This document shows, in pieces, positions 15,831-23,931 of a stretch of 64,000 nucleotides of DNA. The stretch lies in NCBI RefSeq assembly GCF_003626975.1, contig NZ_CP032616.1:2480001-2544000 (forward strand), in the 5' to 3' direction. The translations under genes and the position numbers were made by a program. Source of the stretch: Pseudomonas sp. DY-1 (lineage in GTDB: Bacteria > Pseudomonadota > Gammaproteobacteria > Pseudomonadales > Pseudomonadaceae). The first letter of the stretch is position 1, and each line of letters opens with the position of its first letter. The notes under the pieces were generated by a model. That model was not told where the DNA came from and did not search any database. It saw only the letters and a program-made list of their open reading frames with translations.

Positions 15831-17003
15831 ATGCCCATGCCCCAGAACCCATTGCGTCTCTGGCTGCAGCGACTGCTGCCGGACGCCAGTAATGCCCCTC
15901 CACGGGAGTGGCTGCGCGCTGCCATTGGTGGCTGCATCGCCGTCTTTCTCGCCGCGCTGGTTTGCAATCAGCTTTTCGGTACCGACCTGGCGTTGCGCCT
16001 GATCGCACCGTTCTCCGCCTCCGCGCTGCTGCTGTTTGCCGTCACCTCCAGTCCGGTTGCCCAGCCATGGCCAGTGGTCGCCGGCAATGTGCTGGCGGCA
16101 GCCATCGGCTTGCTGGTCAGCCACTGGGGCCTGCCCCCGCTGGCCGCCGCTGCAACCGCCTTCGGCCTGGCCCTGGTGGGTATGCAGGCGCTGCGTTGTC
16201 TGCATCCCCCCAGCTGCGCCATCGCCCTGGGGGCCGCGCTCGGTGGACCAGTCTTCTCCGCGCTCGGCTGGCATCTGCTGTTGCCCGTACTGTTGGGGTC
16301 GCTGGTACTGGTGAACACCGCACTGCTGTTCAACAACCTCAGCGGCGTCCCCTACCCGCGCAAGGTCGCGCACCCTGCCAGCGGCCCGCACCTGACCGCC
16401 GACCCCTTGCCCGGCGAGCGCAATGGCATCGCCGAGGTTGATCTGGACCGCGCACTGGCTGAGTTCGGCAGCTTCGTCGACGTCACCCGCGATGATCTCC
16501 AGCGCCTGCTCCAGCTCGCCGAAAAGCACGCGCTGCGCCGCACCATGGGCGACCTGCGAGCGGCACGGATCATGTCCCGCGACCTGCGCACCATCGGCCC
16601 CGAGGCCCCAGTCAGCGAGGCCTGGCGCCTGCTTGACCAGCATCATCTGAAAGCCCTGCCGGTACTGGACGACAAGCAGCACCTGGTGGGCATCCTGACC
16701 CTCTCCGACCTGCTCGGCCACGCGGCCAGCACGGCACCCCGCAGCCTCGCCGAACGCTTCCGCGCCCGCCGCGAAGCGCCCGTGTCGCGGCTGATGAGCC
16801 GGCCGGTGCGCTGCGTGACCGTGGACACGCCGTTGGTGGAGTTGGTGTCGCTGCTTTCCGACCAGGGCCTGCATTGCCTGCCGGTGCTGGACGACAGTGG
16901 CCGCGTGGTCGGGATCATCAGCCAAAGCGACCTGATCGCTGCGCTCTACCGCAACTGGCTGCAGGACCTGCAACAGCAGCCGGTACTGCAGCTGGCGAGT
17001 TGA
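15831..17003 (+). CDS. HPP-family membrane protein with two CBS domains
   Basis: 390 aa. The N-terminal HPP domain (about residues 20-165) has four or five membrane segments and the name-giving motif CLHPPSCAIALGAALGG. The cytoplasmic C-terminal half carries a CBS pair (about 240-300 and 310-380: MSRDLRTIGPEAPVSEAWRLL, LPVLDDKQHLVGILTLSDLL; MSRPVRCVTVDTPLVELVSLL, LPVLDDSGRVVGIISQSDLI). CBS pairs usually bind adenine nucleotides. Some HPP proteins have been linked to nitrite transport in plastids; the bacterial role is not established. An alternative ATG two codons in (15837) is equally possible. Stands alone between two regulators. Confidence 0.88.
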   Translation: MPMPQNPLRLWLQRLLPDASNAPPREWLRAAIGGCIAVFLAALVCNQLFGTDLALRLIAPFSASALLLFAVTSSPVAQPWPVVAGNVLAAAIGLLVSHWGLPPLAAAATAFGLALVGMQALRCLHPPSCAIALGAALGGPVFSALGWHLLLPVLLGSLVLVNTALLFNNLSGVPYPRKVAHPASGPHLTADPLPGERNGIAEVDLDRALAEFGSFVDVTRDDLQRLLQLAEKHALRRTMGDLRAARIMSRDLRTIGPEAPVSEAWRLLDQHHLKALPVLDDKQHLVGILTLSDLLGHAASTAPRSLAERFRARREAPVSRLMSRPVRCVTVDTPLVELVSLLSDQGLHCLPVLDDSGRVVGIISQSDLIAALYRNWLQDLQQQPVLQLAS

Positions 17004-17018
17004 GTCCCGCACACACCT

Positions 17019-17139
17019 GTGGGAGCGATTTCAATCGCGAATGAATTCGCTCCCATAATCGCTGCCCAGCTCCGTAGGGTGCGCCGCGCGCACCAACAAT
17101 CCCGTGCTGGAACACTGGTGCGCATGGCGCACCCTACGG
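17019..17139. repeat. Two palindromic repeats between convergent genes
   Basis: A compact REP inverted pair (17019-17056, GGGAGCGATTTCAATCGCGAATGAATTCGCTCCC-like), then a second class with arms CCGTAGGGTGCGC (17072-17084) and GCGCACCCTACGG (17127-17139). The second class recurs at 50503-50550. Confidence 0.8.
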
Positions 17140-17160
17140 ATTGACCTTGGCGGGATCGGC

Positions 17161-18021
17161 TCAGATCGGGTCCCAGCGCCGGGACCAGTCGATGTCCTCG
17201 GTCACCACGTCGCGCAGCACGTCGATGGCCTGGCGCAGGGCCGGGGAATCCTTCTCGCGGGAGTAGACCAGGTAGGTGGGATAGGTGAATTCCGGCGCCT
17301 TCTCCACCCGTTCCAGCTCGCCATTCTCCAGGTGCCCCTGCACCACGCGGGCCCGGAAGTAGCCGGAACCGCCGCACTGGAGGATGTAGTGGAGCGCCAG
17401 CGGCCCGAGATTGGTGGACAGCACGGCGCTGGCCTTTTCCGGTAGCGCGGCGTCATGGCGCTGGCGGAATTCCTGGCCCCAGTCGTTGTAGATGTAGGGC
17501 TCGGGATTGGTCGTCGAACGCACCTGGATCAGCTTCTCTTCCAGCAGCAACTCCACTTGCAGGCCCGGCCAGTAATCCGGGCGGTAGACCAGCGCGGCAT
17601 CCAGCAGGCCGCGCTGCAGTTGCTGTTGCAGGTGGCCCGCCTCACCGACTTCCGCACGGACCGCATGGGATGGCATGCGCTCGCGCAGGCGGATTACCCA
17701 ACTGAGCACCAGCGGACTGCACAGGCTGACTTCGCCGCCCAGGTTGAGCACGTCGCGAAAACCCTCGGGCAGCGGCAAATCGCGCCTGGCAGCCTCCCAT
17801 GTCTGCACCAGTTGGCTGGCATAGGCAACGAACACTTCGCCATCGGCGGTCAGCCGCGCCCCCGCGCGATTGCGCACGAAGAGCCGGCAATCCAGTTGCT
17901 GCTCGAGGTTGTGCACCCGCGCGGTGATTGTGGTCTGGGTGACGTGCAGGCGCTCGGCCGCGGCGACGAAACTGCCGGTACGAACGATCTCCAGGAAGGT
18001 GCGCGCCAGGTCGATATCCAT
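17161..18021 (-). CDS. LysR-family transcriptional regulator
   Basis: 286 aa. N-terminal winged HTH (MDIDLARTFLEIVRTGSFVAAAERLHVTQTTITARVHNLE) and a LysR substrate-binding domain. The start at 18021 is chosen because the family N-terminus begins there; the open frame upstream to 18108 reads REP DNA (MANELAPTS). No divergent target gene is adjacent: the next gene is a co-directional WYL regulator and the HPP gene converges from the other side. Target unknown. Confidence 0.88.
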   Translation of the reverse strand: MDIDLARTFLEIVRTGSFVAAAERLHVTQTTITARVHNLEQQLDCRLFVRNRAGARLTADGEVFVAYASQLVQTWEAARRDLPLPEGFRDVLNLGGEVSLCSPLVLSWVIRLRERMPSHAVRAEVGEAGHLQQQLQRGLLDAALVYRPDYWPGLQVELLLEEKLIQVRSTTNPEPYIYNDWGQEFRQRHDAALPEKASAVLSTNLGPLALHYILQCGGSGYFRARVVQGHLENGELERVEKAPEFTYPTYLVYSREKDSPALRQAIDVLRDVVTEDIDWSRRWDPI

Positions 18022-18085
18022 GGGTGTGCTCGGTGCGGAAAGAATGGCCGAGTTTAACGGCTGACGAAGCGCCTCGCGTCGACTT

Positions 18086-18114
18086 GTGGGGGCGAGTTCA
18101 TTCGCCAATGGGCG
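18086..18114. repeat. REP unit containing the stop codon of the WYL regulator
   Basis: TGGGGGCGAGTTCATTCGCCAATGGGCG, a degenerate REP half. The minus-strand gene starting at 19066 ends inside it, at 18098. Confidence 0.65.
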
Positions 18115-19066
18115 TCCCCGTCTCCACCAGCCTCAGCAACCGTAAGGCACTGGCGCGAACTTCCTCACGCAAGGCCTCAGGTTCGCGCACCTCGAAATCG
18201 CAAGGCAGCTTCATCAGCTGTCGGGCGAACCAGCTCATGCTGTCGGTGCGGGTACGCAACAGCACGCCCTCCTCCTGCGGCTCCAGCAGGCCCATACCGC
18301 TGCTTAGCTCCTCGGCGGCACGGGCAAGGTCGCACTTGAGCAGCACTTCGACCGCCGTCGAACGGGGCAGTTGGGCGATGCTTCCGGTGAGGAAGGCGGC
18401 GGCGTCGAAGTCATGCGGACGTTCGAAGCGGGCGTCCAGAAGCAGCAGAGCCTGCATCCGGTCCAGGCGAAAGCTGCGTAGATCCCGGCGCAGATGACAG
18501 TAGCCGCTCATGTACCAGCGCCCGGCGCGATAGACCAGGCCATACGGATCGGCCTCGCGCTCGCTGCTTTCGCCATCGCTGGCGCTGTAGGTGAAACGCA
18601 CCCGCTGGCGCATCTGCGTAGCGGCCGCGAGATCCAGCAACCAGCGCTCACTGGCATTGGCGCGCGATCCCGGCAAGTCCAGGGTGGCGGCTTCGCCCAG
18701 GGCCCGCAGCCGTGGCTTGAGGTTGGCCGGCATCACCCGCTCCAGCTTTGCACGGGCGCTGGCCACCGCTGGCGCCGCCTGATCCAGACCAAGGTTCTGC
18801 ACCGCCAGCAGACCGAGGGACAGGGCCAGGGTTTCCTCGTTGGTGAACATCATGGGTGGCAGTTTGAAACCGGCTACCAGACGGTAGCCACCATGGCGGC
18901 CACGCTCGGCGGTCAGGGGAATGCCGATTTCCTCGAGGGTGGCGATGTAGCGCCGAAGGGTGCGGCTATCCACCTCCAGTCGCCGGGCCAGTTCGCTGCC
19001 ACTGAGCTGGCCGTGGGTCTGCAGCAGCTCGAGTACGGCGAGCACGCGGGTGGTTGGATTAGGCAT
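18098..19066 (-). CDS. YafY-type HTH/WYL transcriptional regulator
   Basis: 322 aa. HTH_11 DNA-binding domain (RVLAVLELLQTHGQLSGSELARRLEVDSRTLRRYIATLE) with the RGRHGGYRL wing, then a WYL domain (about residues 140-220, PYGLVYRAGRWYMSGYCHLRRDLRSFRLDRM) and a C-terminal WCX region. WYL domains bind ligands, often nucleic acid or small molecules. Divergent from a glutathione-transferase gene with a 128-base gap, so it probably controls that gene (inference). The last residues GTPIGE are encoded by a REP unit. Confidence 0.9.
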   Translation of the reverse strand: MPNPTTRVLAVLELLQTHGQLSGSELARRLEVDSRTLRRYIATLEEIGIPLTAERGRHGGYRLVAGFKLPPMMFTNEETLALSLGLLAVQNLGLDQAAPAVASARAKLERVMPANLKPRLRALGEAATLDLPGSRANASERWLLDLAAATQMRQRVRFTYSASDGESSEREADPYGLVYRAGRWYMSGYCHLRRDLRSFRLDRMQALLLLDARFERPHDFDAAAFLTGSIAQLPRSTAVEVLLKCDLARAAEELSSGMGLLEPQEEGVLLRTRTDSMSWFARQLMKLPCDFEVREPEALREEVRASALRLLRLVETGTPIGE

Positions 19067-19194
19067 GGCCAGGCTCCCTGAAAAAAGTTCCAGGCACGAA
19101 ATTAATTAGGGCGGAATATAGCCTGATTCACTCCTAAGGTGGTTCCACGGCCGCTCAGCAAGGCCTTTCACCCCCCACTACAAGGAGCAAGACT

Positions 19195-19902
19195 ATGGAA
19201 CCCGTTCTCTTCTATGGCGTACCGCAAGGTTGTTCGTTCGGCTCGATCGTGGCCCTCGAGTGGCTCGGCCTGCCCTACCGCCTGTGCCGCGTGGAGATGC
19301 TGGAGCAGCCTTGGGACCCGCTGTTCGCCCGCATCAATCCGTTGAACAAGACACCCGCCCTCCTGACCGAAAGCGGTCAGCCGGTCAGTGAAAGCCTGGC
19401 CATCCTGCTCAGCCTTGCCGGTCGGAATCCGGGCAGCGAGCTGTGCCCGATCCAGGGCAGTCCGGAATACGACCGCCTGAGCCAGATGCTGGCCTACCTG
19501 GTGACTGATTTCTTCGGCTCGTTCGCACCGCTCTGGGCGGCCTACGAGATGGCCGATGGCGATGACACCACCAAGGCCGTGCTACGCAAGAAAGGCACTG
19601 CGGACGTGAGAGTGCAATGCGCTTATCTGGATGGCCTGCTGCAGGATCGGGACTGGCTGCTAGGTGAACAACGCAGCCTGGCGGACGCTTACTTCGCCGG
19701 TGTCAGCCGCTGGGTGGAGTACATGAAGCTGTTCGACCTTGGCCGGGAGTGCCCGCACCTGCAACGCTACCTGCTGAAGCTGAAGGCCGACCCGGCCATC
19801 ACCTTCGCCCGCGCCATCGAAGACGGCGAGCCGGCGCTCAGCGATGGAGGCTTCAAGGGGCATGTGACGCTGGAGCAACTGGCGCCACGCCTGGCGGCCT
19901 GA
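19195..19902 (+). CDS. Glutathione S-transferase family protein
   Basis: 235 aa cytoplasmic enzyme. N-terminal thioredoxin-like domain (VLFYGVPQGCSFGSIVALEWLGLPYRL, then NKTPALLTESGQPVSESLAI with the cis-Pro and the ESLAI glutathione-binding helix) and an all-helical C-terminal domain with the DWLLGEQRSLADAYF capping motif. Preceded by AAGGAG. It lacks the SSCS-type motif of zeta-class maleylacetoacetate isomerases, so it is not a substitute for the missing homogentisate-pathway isomerase. Paired divergently with the WYL regulator. Confidence 0.9.
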   Translation: MEPVLFYGVPQGCSFGSIVALEWLGLPYRLCRVEMLEQPWDPLFARINPLNKTPALLTESGQPVSESLAILLSLAGRNPGSELCPIQGSPEYDRLSQMLAYLVTDFFGSFAPLWAAYEMADGDDTTKAVLRKKGTADVRVQCAYLDGLLQDRDWLLGEQRSLADAYFAGVSRWVEYMKLFDLGRECPHLQRYLLKLKADPAITFARAIEDGEPALSDGGFKGHVTLEQLAPRLAA

Positions 19903-19911
19903 TCCACCCTC

Positions 19912-19952
19912 GCGGGAGCGAGCCTTCGCGAGCAGAGGTCGCTCCTGCGGGG
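19912..19952. repeat. REP inverted pair between convergent GST and SnoaL-like genes
   Basis: GCGGGAGCGAGCCTTCGCGAGCAGAGGTCGCTCCTGCGGG, a compact palindrome of the GAGCGAG-type REP class. Confidence 0.7.
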
Positions 19953-19960
19953 GATGGCGG

Positions 19961-20404
19961 TCAGGGCTGCAGATCGAACAGTGCGTTGCCGCTTTCGATA
20001 TCGAAGGGCGCAGAGAAGTGCTCGTGGACGATCTTCCACTGTCCGCCACGCTTGACATAGCACTGGGTGCCGCGCATCCAGCTGGTCTTCACTTCCCCGT
20101 CCTGCTCACCGCCGCAGCGCACCAGGCAGTGCAGGAAGGCGACATTGGCATCGGCCTGGATGGTCGGGTCGGCCGGTTCGAAGATGCCGTCGCCAGCACA
20201 CATCTCCATGCAGTAACGCCAGTGCTGGCCGTAGTCCTGGAGTCCCTTGAACTGCAACTTGAGGATCGCGTCATAGGCGATCACGTCGTCCGCATAACAG
20301 GTCAGGATGGCGTCCACGTTCTTGGCGCGGGCGGCTTTCAGCCACTGGTTGAAGACTTCGTGGACTTCCAGCTCTGCGGTGGCCTTGAGGGTTTCGCTGC
20401 TCAT
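19961..20404 (-). CDS. SnoaL-like / NTF2-fold protein
   Basis: 147 aa cone-shaped NTF2-like fold: FNQWLKAARAKNVDAILTCYADDVIAYDAI at the N-terminus and the C-terminal strand pair WMRGTQCYVKRGGQWKIVHEHFSAPFD. Such proteins are isomerases, hydrolases or ligand binders; no specific activity can be assigned. The start at 20404 fits the fold, and a longer open frame upstream is promoter DNA. It has its own TGTCGA-N17-CGACC promoter-like element, matching the one before the YCII gene, so it is probably a target of the neighbouring ECF sigma factor. Confidence 0.85.
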   Translation of the reverse strand: MSSETLKATAELEVHEVFNQWLKAARAKNVDAILTCYADDVIAYDAILKLQFKGLQDYGQHWRYCMEMCAGDGIFEPADPTIQADANVAFLHCLVRCGGEQDGEVKTSWMRGTQCYVKRGGQWKIVHEHFSAPFDIESGNALFDLQP

Positions 20405-20465
20405 GGTGCGTCTCCTTGGTTCCGAAAAGGGGTTCCGTCGGCGGTTTGCCGGTGGGTTCACCCTT

Positions 20466-20493
20466 GGTCGTGGGCCGCTGTCCGGCTTCGACA
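20466..20493 (-). promoter_or_regulatory. ECF-type promoter before the SnoaL-like gene
   Basis: The minus strand reads TGTCGA (20493-20488), 17 bases, CGACC (20470-20466), about 60 bases before the start codon. Identical boxes and spacing occur before the YCII gene. From memory, this resembles the reported ECF42 target (TGTCGA at -35, CGA/TC at -10). Confidence 0.65.
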
Positions 20494-20524
20494 AAGCGCT
20501 CGCCGGGATCGACGAACGGTGACG

Positions 20525-21763
20525 TCACTCCTCCAGTTCATGCAGGCGCATCTCGATGAAGCGCCGCTCGGGTTCCTGGCGTACCAGCGCCAGTGCGTTC
20601 TGGTACGCCGCACGCGCCTCGGCCTTGCGTCCGAGACGACGGCAGAAGTCAGCGCGGGTGGTATGCGCCAGGTGGTAGTCGCTGAGCTCGCCGGCATCCA
20701 ACAAGGCGTCCACCTCGGCAAGCCCCGCTTCGGGACCATCGCGCATCGCAATGGCCACGGCGCGATTGAGCGCCACTACCGGCGACTGGACCAGCCGTTG
20801 CAGCAAATCGTAGAGCCCGACGATCTGTCCCCAGTCCGTTTGCGCGGCGCTCGCCGCCTGGGCATGCACGGCGCTGATCGCGGCCTGTAGCACATAGACG
20901 CCGGCGCGCCGGCTGGCCAGGGCTTGCGTAACCAGGGCGAGGCCTTCGGCTATCTGCGCCCGGTCCCACAGGGAGCGATCCTGTTGATCCAGCAGGATCA
21001 GGTCGCCGTTGTCGGTGGCACGGGCGGAACGGCGCGAGTCGTGCAGCAGCATCAGCGCCAGCAGGCCCATCACTTCCGGGTCCGGCAGCAACTCCAGCAG
21101 CAGCCGCGCCAGCCGGATGGCTTCGGCCGAAAGATCGGTACGGGTCAGGGAGTCGCCGGAGGACGCCGAATAGCCCTCGTTGAACACCAGATAGACGACC
21201 CGCAGGACGTTATCCAGCCGCTCCGGCAACTCGGCCAGCGACGGCACCTGATAGGGAATGCGCGCGTCGCGGATCTTCGTCTTGGCGCGGACGATGCGCT
21301 GGGCAATGGTGGATGGCGTACTCAGGAAGGCGCGGGCGATTTCTTCGGTCTTCAGGTCACAGACTTCACGCAGGGTCAGCGGTACCTGGGCATCGGCGGG
21401 CAGTGCCGGGTGGCAGCAGGTGAAGATCAGCCGCAGACGGTCGTCCTCCACATCCTCGCCCTCCTCGAACTCACTGGCAGCCTCTTCAAGTTCGGCCAGC
21501 AGGTGACGCTTCGACGCGTCGAAGCGGGCACGCCGGCGCAGGCCGTCGATGGCCTTGAAGCGGCCGGCCGAAACCAGCCAGGCGCGCGGATTGGTCGGAA
21601 TGCCGTCCCGCGGCCACTGCTGCACGGCGGCGATGAAGGCATCGTGCAGGGCTTCCTCGGCCAGGTCGAAATCCCCCAGCAGACGGATCAGCGTGGCGAG
21701 GACGCGGCGCGAGTCGCTGCGATAGATCGCCTCGACCCGCTTGTGCAGTTCGGCCTCGTCCAT
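20525..21763 (-). CDS. ECF sigma factor with C-terminal DUF6596-type domain (ECF42-like)
   Basis: 412 aa, about twice the usual ECF length. Sigma-2 (IYRSDSRRVLATLIRLLGDFDLAEEALHDAFIAAVQQWPRDGIPTNPRAWL), sigma-4 at about residues 120-170 (LTLREVCDLKTEEIARAFLSTPSTIAQRIVRAKTKI), then a long helical C-terminal domain (about 180-410) with TPR-like repeats. This architecture and the adjacent YCII gene define the ECF42 type, which has no anti-sigma factor and is thought to be controlled by its own C-terminal domain. The start at 21763 has GGGGGG upstream and follows the YCII stop by 16 bases; an ATG at 21793 overlaps that gene. Confidence 0.9.
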   Translation of the reverse strand: MDEAELHKRVEAIYRSDSRRVLATLIRLLGDFDLAEEALHDAFIAAVQQWPRDGIPTNPRAWLVSAGRFKAIDGLRRRARFDASKRHLLAELEEAASEFEEGEDVEDDRLRLIFTCCHPALPADAQVPLTLREVCDLKTEEIARAFLSTPSTIAQRIVRAKTKIRDARIPYQVPSLAELPERLDNVLRVVYLVFNEGYSASSGDSLTRTDLSAEAIRLARLLLELLPDPEVMGLLALMLLHDSRRSARATDNGDLILLDQQDRSLWDRAQIAEGLALVTQALASRRAGVYVLQAAISAVHAQAASAAQTDWGQIVGLYDLLQRLVQSPVVALNRAVAIAMRDGPEAGLAEVDALLDAGELSDYHLAHTTRADFCRRLGRKAEARAAYQNALALVRQEPERRFIEMRLHELEE

Positions 21764-21779
21764 CAGGCCCCCCGTTGCA

Positions 21780-22157
21780 TCAGGAAACGGCACCCAGGGT
21801 CGGCCGGACCTCGGGCTCGCGCACAGGTCGCACCTCGATGCAGCCCAGGCGTGCCGGCGGGATCTTCGCGGCGATCTGCAGCGCCTCGTTGAGGTCGCGC
21901 GCCTCGATCAGGTAGAAGCCGCCGAGCTGCTCCTTGGTTTCCGCGAAGGGGCCGTCGGTCATCGATACGCGACCGCCCTGCAGGCGCAGTGTGGTGGCGG
22001 TCCGTACCGACTCCAGCGCATTGGACGCCAGGTAGTGGCCGCTGGCGGCGAGTTGCTCGGTGTATTCCACGCACTCACTGGCGATCGCCTGGTAGTCGGC
22101 GTCGGTCAGGGTGGCGAGCTTGGCTTCTTCGATATAGATCAGGCACAGGTATTTCAT
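21780..22157 (-). CDS. YCII/DGPF-domain protein
   Basis: 125 aa small cytoplasmic protein with the YCII fold: MKYLCLIYIEEAKLATLTDADY at the N-terminus, the signature TDGPFAETKEQLGGFYLIEA, and the C-terminal strand CIEVRPVRE. Genes of this family are the standard neighbours and targets of ECF42 sigma factors; biochemical role unknown. The start at 22157 is set by GAGGAG upstream and by the conserved MKYLCL beginning. Preceded by a TGTCGA-N17-CGACC element and co-transcribed with the sigma gene. Confidence 0.9.
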   Translation of the reverse strand: MKYLCLIYIEEAKLATLTDADYQAIASECVEYTEQLAASGHYLASNALESVRTATTLRLQGGRVSMTDGPFAETKEQLGGFYLIEARDLNEALQIAAKIPPARLGCIEVRPVREPEVRPTLGAVS

Positions 22158-22197
22158 GATGGGCTCCTCGGGTGGCTGCGGGGTACTGACACCCATT

Positions 22198-22225
22198 GGT
22201 CGTTCGGCGCCAACGGGAATCGACA
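22198..22225 (-). promoter_or_regulatory. ECF-type promoter before the YCII-sigma operon
   Basis: The minus strand reads TGTCGA (22225-22220), 17 bases, CGACC (22202-22198), about 40 bases before the YCII start. It would make the sigma factor autoregulated. Same boxes and spacing as 20466-20493. Confidence 0.68.
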
Positions 22226-22243
22226 GCGGCGCGAGAAAATGTC

Positions 22244-22278
22244 GTGGCGAATTCATTCGCGAATGAATTCGCCCCCAC
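22244..22278. repeat. Compact REP inverted pair
   Basis: GTGGCGAATTCATTCGCGAATGAATTCGCCCCCAC, between the SRPBCC gene and the YCII promoter. Confidence 0.8.
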
Positions 22279-22347
22279 GGGGGAGGAATTGAGGATAGCT
22301 CTGCCTGGCCGCCCGGCCCGCTGACGAGCCGAGCGGTCCGTTTCAGG

Positions 22348-22875
22348 TTATTTCTCGGCGGCGGCCTTGAGGTTCACCAGGCCCTGGTCGAACTTGCTGC
22401 CGACCATGTCATCCATGTCGAAGAACACCTGCATCAGGCGATGGGTATAGGGCGAAGGCCCGTACATGGCCCAGGTGACCTGGGTGCCGCCGTGCTGCGG
22501 CCGCAACATGAATTCGGCGGTGTTGTGGGCTTCGAAGGGCATCTGGAAGTCCAGCTTGATCTCCACCTTCGAGGCCGGCTCGCTCTGGGTGATTTCCATG
22601 CGCCCGGTGCCCACCTCGTTGTTGCCCTGCCAGGCATACGCGGCGCCGACGCCTTCCTTCGGGCCGCTGTAGCTGCGCTTGAGTGCCGGGTCGAGCTTTT
22701 CCCAGGGCGACCAGGACGTCCATTGGCGCAAGTCGTTGATCAGCGGGAAGACCTTCTCCGGTGGCGCCGCGATGGTGGTCGTGCGTTCGATGCGGAAATG
22801 ATCCGGGCTGATCGCGGCGTACCCCAGCACGCCGAGTAACGCGATGACGATGATGGCGAGTATGGCTTTGAACAT
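22348..22875 (-). CDS. SRPBCC (polyketide cyclase-like) protein with N-terminal membrane anchor
   Basis: 175 aa. One N-terminal hydrophobic segment (FKAILAIIVIALLGVLGYAAI), then a START/SRPBCC fold: RIERTTTIAAPPEKVFPLINDLRQWTSWSPWEKLDP and the C-terminal helix around VFFDMDDMVGSKFDQGLVNLKA. Binds a hydrophobic ligand in other family members; ligand here unknown. The start at 22875 has GGGAGGG upstream. It is co-directional with the YCII-sigma genes but lacks the ECF promoter motif and is separated by a REP pair, so operon membership is uncertain. Confidence 0.85.
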   Translation of the reverse strand: MFKAILAIIVIALLGVLGYAAISPDHFRIERTTTIAAPPEKVFPLINDLRQWTSWSPWEKLDPALKRSYSGPKEGVGAAYAWQGNNEVGTGRMEITQSEPASKVEIKLDFQMPFEAHNTAEFMLRPQHGGTQVTWAMYGPSPYTHRLMQVFFDMDDMVGSKFDQGLVNLKAAAEK

Positions 22876-22937
22876 AGCGCCCTCCCGGGGCTTGCAGGCA
22901 GGTGGACTGGCACTTGGGCAGCATTGCCAGAACAAGG

Positions 22938-23831
22938 TTAGCCGCTCTGCGCCGCGACGCCTGGCAGCCGGATGTGTCGCCCCAACTCTTCGAACAGGGT
23001 GATGACCGAACGCAGCGCACGACAGTCCGGCCGGGTCAGTAGCCAGAGCGCGCTGGTGCAGCCGGGCAGGTCGCCTTCGAGAACCGTGAGTCCCGCTTCG
23101 CCACGCACCAGGAATTCCGGCAGCGCCGCCACACCGAGGCCGGCACGCACCAGTTGCGCCACCGACAGCATGCTGTTGCAGCGATGCATGGGCTGCACGT
23201 CGGGGAAGCGCTGGCGACGCCAGACCAGGCTGGGATGGTTGGGCAGGAAATCGTCAGGGGCTATCCAGGCCATGCGCGTCGGATCGCGTTCGGGCCAGCG
23301 CGCCAGATATGCATCCGCCGCGCAGAGGACGTAGGGCACCGGGCCCAGGCAGCGGCCCACAAGGTGGCCGGGCGGAGAGGTGGTCAGGCGCAGGGCGATA
23401 TCCGCGTCGCGGCGGCTGAGGTTGGCGAAGTCGTTGGAGGTGGTCAGCTCCAGTTCCAGCGCGGGATAAGCGGGCATGAAGTGCGCGAGTGCGGGCAACA
23501 GCAGCCCGTGGAGTACGGCGTCGGTGCAGGTCAGGCGCAGGGTGCCACTGACAGCCTCGCTACCCTGCTCCAGGCCCAATCGCGCCGCTTCCAGCGCCTT
23601 CTCCGCCAGCTCGGCCTGCTGTGCCAGCAGTTGCGCCGCCATGTTGGGGAGGTAACCGGCGCGGCTTTTCTCGAACAGCACGCTGCCGAGCGCCTGTTCC
23701 AGGCGCCGGAGGGCGCGGAATACCGTGGAGACATCCACCTTGAGCTGCTCAGCGGCCCGAGCCAGGGTGCCACCACGAACCAGCGCAAGGACCAGAGCCA
23801 GGTCGGCGTGGTCGATCTTGTATTGCGTCAC
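22938..23831 (-). CDS. LysR-family transcriptional regulator
   Basis: 297 aa. HTH (IDHADLALVLALVRGGTLARAAEQLKVDVSTVFRALRRLEQALGSVLFEKSRAGY) and a LysR effector-binding domain. Start taken as GTG at 23831 (reads MTQYKIDHADL), with GGTGGGA upstream; the open frame beyond is antisense to the amidotransferase gene. Divergent from the amidotransferase-like and ABM genes with a 100-base gap, so it likely regulates them. Confidence 0.85.
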   Translation of the reverse strand: MTQYKIDHADLALVLALVRGGTLARAAEQLKVDVSTVFRALRRLEQALGSVLFEKSRAGYLPNMAAQLLAQQAELAEKALEAARLGLEQGSEAVSGTLRLTCTDAVLHGLLLPALAHFMPAYPALELELTTSNDFANLSRRDADIALRLTTSPPGHLVGRCLGPVPYVLCAADAYLARWPERDPTRMAWIAPDDFLPNHPSLVWRRQRFPDVQPMHRCNSMLSVAQLVRAGLGVAALPEFLVRGEAGLTVLEGDLPGCTSALWLLTRPDCRALRSVITLFEELGRHIRLPGVAAQSG

Positions 23832-23931
23832 TGCAATCCCACCTTGCCAAATCGCCAATATTGATTGCCTTTTCGCAACTATATAGTCGACCGGAGCGGG
23901 CGCAAGCCGCGCCTGGCAATGGAGGACAGAG

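Noticed and set aside
17040..17160. Palindromes near 17072-17139 as an attachment site or insertion sequence end
   Set aside because: No transposase or integrase nearby and the same class occurs alone at 50503; best read as an intergenic repeat.
19195..19902. Glutathione transferase as the missing maleylacetoacetate isomerase
   Set aside because: Lacks zeta-class active-site residues and lies 17 kb from hmgA-fahA with its own regulator.
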